From Brevibacterium sp. S111 (GTDB lineage: Bacteria > Actinomycetota > Actinomycetes > Actinomycetales > Brevibacteriaceae): DNA of 32,912 nt. The stretch is from positions 1 to 32,912 of the forward strand of contig NZ_RHFH01000024.1 in NCBI RefSeq assembly GCF_004745075.1, in the 5' to 3' direction. Numbering within the stretch: position 1 is the stretch's first letter; the number at the start of each line of letters is the position of its first letter. Shown one piece after another: positions 32,788 through 32,912 of the stretch. A program made the position numbers and the translations under genes. The notes under the pieces were generated by a model, which had not been told where the DNA came from, ran no database searches, and worked only from the letters and a program-made list of their open reading frames with translations.

Positions 32788-32912
32788 TCAAGTCCCGGGT
32801 TTTCTAGAGGCTGAGCGTTCGTTCAGTTTCTTAGGCTGCTAATTCCTGTAGGCTCGTGTAGTGGGTTGCTTCGATTTCGGCGGGAGTCTGATACCCAAGC
32901 ATTGAATGTAGC
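32786..32912 (-). mobile_element. End of an IS3-family insertion sequence (partial)
   Basis: The element begins at about 32786 (TGTCAAGTCCCGGGTTTTCT), the likely terminal repeat, and runs out of the window. It carries the 3' end of an orfB-type transposase on the minus strand. It interrupts the ISL3 transposase fragment to its left. Confidence 0.7.
32831..32912 (-). CDS. IS3-family transposase (OrfB), C-terminal end, partial
   Basis: Read on the minus strand, the last visible codons give LHSMLGYQTPAEIEATHYTS followed by LQELAA and a TAA stop at 32833 to 32831. The LGYQTPAE motif near the C-terminus is typical of the rve-type integrase OrfB of IS3-family elements, shortly before the stop. Only about 26 residues are in the window, so catalytic residues are not seen and intactness cannot be judged. 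Confidence 0.8.
   Translation of the reverse strand, partial: LHSMLGYQTPAEIEATHYTSLQELAA

Noticed and set aside
1..32912. CRISPR arrays, tRNA or rRNA genes, riboswitches
   Set aside because: No regularly spaced repeats, no tRNA cloverleaf or rRNA-like sequence, and no recognisable riboswitch core was seen by eye on either strand.

Overview
The window looks like chromosomal DNA of a high-GC actinomycete. Brevibacterium or a close relative is my best guess, from the GTG starts, strong AGGAG-type ribosome sites, actinobacterial gene families and ISL3 elements. This is inference; no rRNA or housekeeping marker is present. I saw no tRNA, rRNA, CRISPR array or phage gene.

Layout. (1) 1-126 is the right end of an ISL3-family insertion sequence that continues out of the window. 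(2) 414-11795 is a peptide or amide utilisation region. It holds an amidohydrolase, then a convergent minus-strand operon: lipoprotein peptide-binding protein, two permeases, two ATPases, an intracellular S10-type serine peptidase and a DUF885 metallohydrolase. A divergent RpiR/SIS regulator lies upstream of the operon. (3) 11926-15028 holds a membrane-anchored beta-propeller-like protein of unknown role and a patatin-like lipase. (4) 15210-27576 is a C2-sulfonate (taurine) catabolic region. In order it has a tandem universal stress protein, a MocR/TauR-type regulator, taurine:pyruvate aminotransferase (tpa), phosphotransacetylase (pta), an APC permease and a strong terminator. A minus-strand iclR > CobS-like AAA ATPase > CobT-like VWA protein operon follows, divergent from sulfoacetaldehyde acetyltransferase (xsc). 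(5) 27837-30632 is a visibly AT-richer pair, an MHS-type MFS transporter and an iron-type alcohol dehydrogenase, ending in a long perfect hairpin. (6) 30740-32912 is an insertion-sequence pile-up: a complete ISL3 element with a perfect 8-bp target duplication, a second ISL3 element missing its 5' part, and the tail of an IS3-family element that cuts the second one.

How the genes may work together. Taurine enters, perhaps by the APC permease. Tpa converts it to sulfoacetaldehyde and alanine, Xsc gives acetyl phosphate and sulfite, and Pta gives acetyl-CoA. The Fe-type dehydrogenase and MHS transporter could add isethionate uptake and oxidation to sulfoacetaldehyde. The most unusual element is the CobS/CobT-like AAA+/VWA pair, which sits back to back with xsc with no CobN in the window. 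It may be a metallo-enzyme or Xsc-specific activase rather than a cobaltochelatase. Two copies of what looks like the same ISL3 element, in the same orientation, bracket almost the whole window (127-32161), so a composite mobile unit is possible.
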